A stretch of DNA of 64,000 nt. Source: Salinadaptatus halalkaliphilus (lineage in GTDB: Archaea > Halobacteriota > Halobacteria > Halobacteriales > Natrialbaceae). The stretch is from the NCBI RefSeq assembly GCF_006543045.1, contig NZ_RBZW01000032.1:1-64000 (forward strand). The letters are read 5' to 3'. The notes under the pieces are model-generated. The model had not been told where the DNA came from. It saw nothing but the letters and a program-made list of their open reading frames with translations, and did not search any database. A program made the translations under genes and the position numbers. Position 1 is the first letter of the stretch. Each line of letters opens with the position of its first letter. Shown here piece after piece: positions 60,654-64,000 of the stretch.

Positions 60654-62225
60654 ATGAGTTCGACGAGATCGCTTTGGTACCGGATTTTCGTCCTCTGTCT
60701 CTGTCTCTGTGTTGGGATGGCGCTTGTGCCAACCGCTGTCATCGCCGGAACCGACGGCGGGACGACGGACGACCCAAACCGTTCCGAGGGAGACGACACG
60801 TTCCTCGGTGACGATCGATTCGAGAGCAACGCGTCGGTCGATGTCGTCGTCCGTCTCGAGGAAACGACCCTTGTAGATGTCGAGAGCGGATCAGCGGCCG
60901 AGCAACACCTCGAAGACCACGCCAACGAAACGCAGGCACCACTACTCGAGTACGCCCACGAAACGGCGGGTGTCGACGTACGAGAATCGTTCTGGGTGAC
61001 GAACGCTGTCGTTCTCGAGGTCGATACGGACCGAGTTGACCTCGAAGAGCTGGAAGCTATCGCGAACGTCGAGTCGGTTCATCGGAATTTCGAACTCCCA
61101 GCGCCGGAACCACCGGCCCCACAGGCGGCGCCCGAGTCGTCGCCGGATCGGACGACCGATGCGATCGATTCGCTCGACGTGCCCGCCGTTTGGGACGAGT
61201 ACGACACCCGTGGCGGCGGCGTCCGAGTCGCGGTGCTCGATACCGGTGTCGATGCCGACCATCCCGACCTCGAGTTGTACACCGACGATCCGTCGGACCC
61301 GACCTCTCCAGGCGGATGGGCGGCGTTCGACGAGGATGGCGAACCGATCGAGGGATCGACGCCCCACGACGCCGGCACGCACGGCACCCACGTCAGCGGC
61401 ACCATCGCTGGTGGCAACGCGAGCGGAACGCAACTGGGTGTTGCTCCCGACGTCGAATTGCTCCACGGACAGGTGTTGACCGACGAGGGTGCGACCTTCG
61501 CGCAGGTCGTTGCTGGCCTCGAGTGGGCACTCGAACAAGACGCCGACGTGATCAATCTGAGCCTCGGGACGACCGGCACGTATCCCGAACTGATCGATCC
61601 GGTTCGTCACGCGGTCGAGAGCGATGTCGTGGTCGTTGGGGCAATCGGTAACGACGGACCGGAAACGTCCGGTTCGCCGGGAAACGTCTACGAAGCAGTT
61701 AGCGTCGGCGCCGTCGACCACGACGGCGAGGTCGCGCCGTTTTCCGGCGGGGAACGCCTCGAGCGCACTGCATGGGAAGACACACCGGGAGACTGGCCGG
61801 ACGCCTACGACGTTCCGACGGTCGTCGCACCAGGCGTCGACATCAAAAGCACCGTCCCGGCGGGCTATGCACGCCAACCGGGGACCTCGATGGCGACGCC
61901 ACACGTTACGGGGACGATTGCCTTGCTCTCTGCGATCGCACCCGACAGCGACCCCGAAGACCTCGAGGCAGCACTCGTTGAAACGGCACAAAAACCCGAC
62001 GGTGACCACGAGCGAGCGAGCCATTACGGACACGGAATCGTCGATGCGAAAGCCGCCGCTGACGCGGTGGCACATCCCGAGTCGACTGTCGATCCGGCCG
62101 CTAGCGAGGCTGACAACGACGAGCGAGCCGATTCGATTGCCGTCTCACCACATCTCGGTATCGGTGCGACCGCCGGTGGTATCGGCGTGGCAATCGCTGC
62201 CTTCGCGTGGCGACGAGCGCGGTAA
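60654..62225 (+). CDS. Membrane-anchored subtilisin-like serine protease (S8)
   Basis: A 523-residue exported protease. It has a signal helix (about 8-30), an I9-like propeptide (about 60-145), and an S8 catalytic domain with Asp196 (VAVLDTGVDADHPD), His243 (GTHGTHVSGT), oxyanion Asn333 (AIGNDGPE) and Ser412 (GTSMATPHVTG). A spacer follows, and then a C-terminal GIGATAGGIGVAIAAFAWRR helix with positive end that should anchor it in the membrane. The active site is complete. It sits between the two oxidase genes on the opposite strand. Targets are unknown. Confidence 0.92.
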   Translation: MSSTRSLWYRIFVLCLCLCVGMALVPTAVIAGTDGGTTDDPNRSEGDDTFLGDDRFESNASVDVVVRLEETTLVDVESGSAAEQHLEDHANETQAPLLEYAHETAGVDVRESFWVTNAVVLEVDTDRVDLEELEAIANVESVHRNFELPAPEPPAPQAAPESSPDRTTDAIDSLDVPAVWDEYDTRGGGVRVAVLDTGVDADHPDLELYTDDPSDPTSPGGWAAFDEDGEPIEGSTPHDAGTHGTHVSGTIAGGNASGTQLGVAPDVELLHGQVLTDEGATFAQVVAGLEWALEQDADVINLSLGTTGTYPELIDPVRHAVESDVVVVGAIGNDGPETSGSPGNVYEAVSVGAVDHDGEVAPFSGGERLERTAWEDTPGDWPDAYDVPTVVAPGVDIKSTVPAGYARQPGTSMATPHVTGTIALLSAIAPDSDPEDLEAALVETAQKPDGDHERASHYGHGIVDAKAAADAVAHPESTVDPAASEADNDERADSIAVSPHLGIGATAGGIGVAIAAFAWRRAR

Positions 62226-62249
62226 AAAACAAATCCCGGCGAAACCGTT
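62226..62249 (-). terminator. T-rich stop downstream of the oxidase gene
   Basis: The 24 bp between the convergent stops contain AAAAAAC on the plus strand, which reads GTTTTTT on the minus strand right after the oxidase stop codon. Oligo-T runs serve as archaeal terminators. Confidence 0.4.
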
Positions 62250-64000
62250 CTACATCAGGTAGAACAGCGGGAACAGGAAGACCCAGACGATGTCGACGAA
62301 GTGCCAGTAGAGGCCGAAGAACTCCACTGGTCGGTGGTCCTCGAGGTAGGCGTCGATGCTCACGATACGGTAGATCATGAACATGGCGATGAGGACCCCG
62401 ATGATGACGTGTAGGGCGTGTAGCCCGGTGGTCACGAAGTAGATGGAGTACTCGATACCGGTCCACCAGTACTCTCCCTGGGAGAACTTGACGCCGTACT
62501 CGTAGGCCTTCACACCCATGAACGTCAGTGCGAGCAACAGCGTCGCACCCATGGCACCGAGTAACCCTTTCTTACTCTGGCGTTCGGCGAACACGAGTGC
62601 GAGGATGACGGTGAAACTCGAGGTCAACAGCACGTACGTGTTGAGCAGCCCGGGCCAGGAGGCAAACGGTACGGTAGTCCACTCGGTCCAACCGGTGTGC
62701 AGGCGCATGAAGATGTATGCACCGATGATCGCACCGAAGACGACGACGTCGGATGCCAGGAACACCCAGACGCCGAACTTCGTGTTTCCGACGCCCTCGA
62801 ACGGCCAGCGTTCGGCTACGGGCATTTCGGGGGCGTTGAACTCTTCGACGCCGAACTTAAACAGCGTGACAGCGAGCAACACGAGCCCGAGTCCGGTCAG
62901 GATCGGATAGATGACGCTCGGTTCGGGTGCCGCGTTGAGCGGCTGTCCGAGCGTCTCCGAGCGTTCCTGGGCGTACTCGAAGACGTAGGAGGTGATCCCC
63001 GAGAGGCCGATAAAGAACACGAACGTCGCGACGCCGATACCGAACGGCCAGATACTGGCGTGATCGGCGTGTTCTTCTTCGTGTGCGGTTGCACTTGCTT
63101 CACTGTGGGCGACGCCGCCGTCGGTCGCCGCAGCCGAATCGTTCGCAAACTCGAGTCGGCCGCTGGCATAGGATGGGCGGCCATCCCAGTTCTCCAGCGG
63201 CGGTGGCGATGGAATCGCCCACTCGGCAGTCCGTGAGAACTCCCACGGATTGTCCGGAGCGTCGGGACCGTACAACAGGCTGTGGACGAGCGTCGCGAAC
63301 ATGATCAGGAACGACGCCCCGAAGACGAACGCACCGACCGTCGAAATCTGATGGTAGATCTGCATGCCGTCTGCGAAGTGGAAGACGCGTCGTGGGGTCT
63401 CCCAGGCGAGGAACTGCGGGAAGTAAAGCAGATTGAAGCCGACGAAGAAGACGGCGAAGTTGAGCTTGCCGAGCGTCTCGGAATACATCTTGCCGGTGAT
63501 CTTTGGCCACCAGTAGTAGAGACCGCCGATCAACGCAGTCGCCCCCGAGACCATCACGTAGTGGAAGTGGGCGACGACCCAGTAGGTGCCACGGAACTCG
63601 TAGTCCAGCACGACGGCACCGAGGAAGACGCCGGTGATCCCCCCCAGAATGAACAGGACGAGCGCACCGAGGCTAAACAGGAACGGCGTCGTAAACCGGA
63701 CCCGTCCCTTGACCATCGTGTAGATCAGCGCAAAGACCATCAAGTCGAACGGTAACGAAATCCCGATGGTCGTCGCCATCATCAGCGTCGTGATCTCGAG
63801 ATTGATGGTCGTCAGGAACATGTGGTGCATCCAGACGAGGAACGACTGGACGGCCACGAGCACCATCGAGATAATGACCCACTTGCGGCCCACGAGGCGC
63901 CGGCCGGTAAAGGTCTGGAACGTCTCGAACATGATCCCCAAGGCGGGGAAAAAGACGATGTAGACCTCGGGGTGGCCGAAGAACCAGAACAGGTGGGCCC
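62250..64000 (-). CDS. Cytochrome c oxidase subunit I-III fusion (partial, 5' end outside window)
   Basis: The reading frame continues to the window edge; the bases at 63998-63942 read HLFWFFGHPEVYIVFFPAL, the subunit I signature, so the true start is upstream and the ATG at 63941 is internal. Subunit I follows with the HFHYVM heme-ligand region and KITGKMYSETLG. After a linker a subunit III domain begins at ERWPFEGVGNTKFGVWVFLA and ends FGLYWHFVDIVWVFLFPLFY. Such I-III fusions are standard in haloarchaea. It reduces oxygen and pumps protons at the cell membrane. Confidence 0.95.
   Translation of the reverse strand, partial: AHLFWFFGHPEVYIVFFPALGIMFETFQTFTGRRLVGRKWVIISMVLVAVQSFLVWMHHMFLTTINLEITTLMMATTIGISLPFDLMVFALIYTMVKGRVRFTTPFLFSLGALVLFILGGITGVFLGAVVLDYEFRGTYWVVAHFHYVMVSGATALIGGLYYWWPKITGKMYSETLGKLNFAVFFVGFNLLYFPQFLAWETPRRVFHFADGMQIYHQISTVGAFVFGASFLIMFATLVHSLLYGPDAPDNPWEFSRTAEWAIPSPPPLENWDGRPSYASGRLEFANDSAAATDGGVAHSEASATAHEEEHADHASIWPFGIGVATFVFFIGLSGITSYVFEYAQERSETLGQPLNAAPEPSVIYPILTGLGLVLLAVTLFKFGVEEFNAPEMPVAERWPFEGVGNTKFGVWVFLASDVVVFGAIIGAYIFMRLHTGWTEWTTVPFASWPGLLNTYVLLTSSFTVILALVFAERQSKKGLLGAMGATLLLALTFMGVKAYEYGVKFSQGEYWWTGIEYSIYFVTTGLHALHVIIGVLIAMFMIYRIVSIDAYLEDHRPVEFFGLYWHFVDIVWVFLFPLFYLM

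Noticed and set aside
1-64000. CRISPR arrays, tRNA or rRNA genes
   Set aside because: No regularly spaced direct repeats, and no cloverleaf-like or conserved rRNA segments were seen on either strand.

Overview
The window is a piece of a halophilic archaeal (Haloarchaea) chromosome. The evidence is the archaeal S10/spc ribosomal gene order with archaeal-only members (eS4, eL32, eL19, RNase P Rpp29, a SPOUT gene in front of uL3), strongly acidic proteins, high GC, TATA-like boxes about 25-30 nt ahead of start codons, Tat-type lipoprotein signals, and haloarchaeal domain fusions such as HxlR-receiver and 7TM histidine kinases. A Natrialbales relative (Natrinema/Haloterrigena type) is my inference, not something the sequence proves.

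Layout. (1) 1-1000: decayed accessory DNA with a truncated integrase and frameshifted relics. (2) 1038-9186: an eight-gene, tightly coupled glycosylation operon. Four genes match the enzymes for a UDP-2,3-diacetamido-2,3-dideoxy-hexuronate (acetyltransferase, aminotransferase, oxidoreductase, 6-dehydrogenase). The others are three glycosyltransferase-like genes and a UDP-GlcNAc 2-epimerase that has lost about 50 internal residues, including catalytic motifs. (3) 9187-11679: a junk zone with a transposase relic, an AT-rich methyltransferase and two 81-82 bp palindromic elements. (4) 11680-16133: flippase, GT4 and a polytopic GT-C-like protein, completing a surface-glycan locus. (5) 16292-25034: DUF1616 protein, an orphan IS200/IS605-type end, and a MoxR/DUF58/DUF4350/DUF4129 envelope module on facing operons. 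(6) 25239-28213: GlmS and a GlmU-like protein, which would supply UDP-GlcNAc.

(7) 28562-44588: a sensory and exopolysaccharide region. It holds a GH-A-like lipoprotein with a CBM9/DOMON-like tail, two histidine kinases, a receiver-PAS-PAS protein, a processive GT2 with a membrane polysaccharide deacetylase carrying N-terminal zinc knuckles, an HxlR-receiver fusion, a receiver plus degenerate-kinase protein, and a four-gene operon of pseudo-receiver protein, response regulator, HEAT-repeat membrane protein and a second processive GT2. The parts resemble a PgaBC-like matrix system wired to phosphorelay-like proteins. This is the best candidate for an undescribed system. (8) 45199-59813: SPOUT gene, 23 translation genes and secY in one operon, all plus strand. 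(9) 59814-64000: a fourth palindromic element, cytochrome oxidase subunit IV, a membrane-anchored subtilisin-like protease, and a fused cytochrome oxidase subunit I-III gene cut by the window edge.

The strongest non-gene signals are: an 81-82 bp palindromic repeat family with two copies whose central loop is exactly inverted; 48-51 bp in-frame tandem repeats in the ATP-binding N-box of both kinases; and three consecutive perfect hairpins inside an inserted segment of the RNase P subunit gene. No tRNA, rRNA or CRISPR array was seen.
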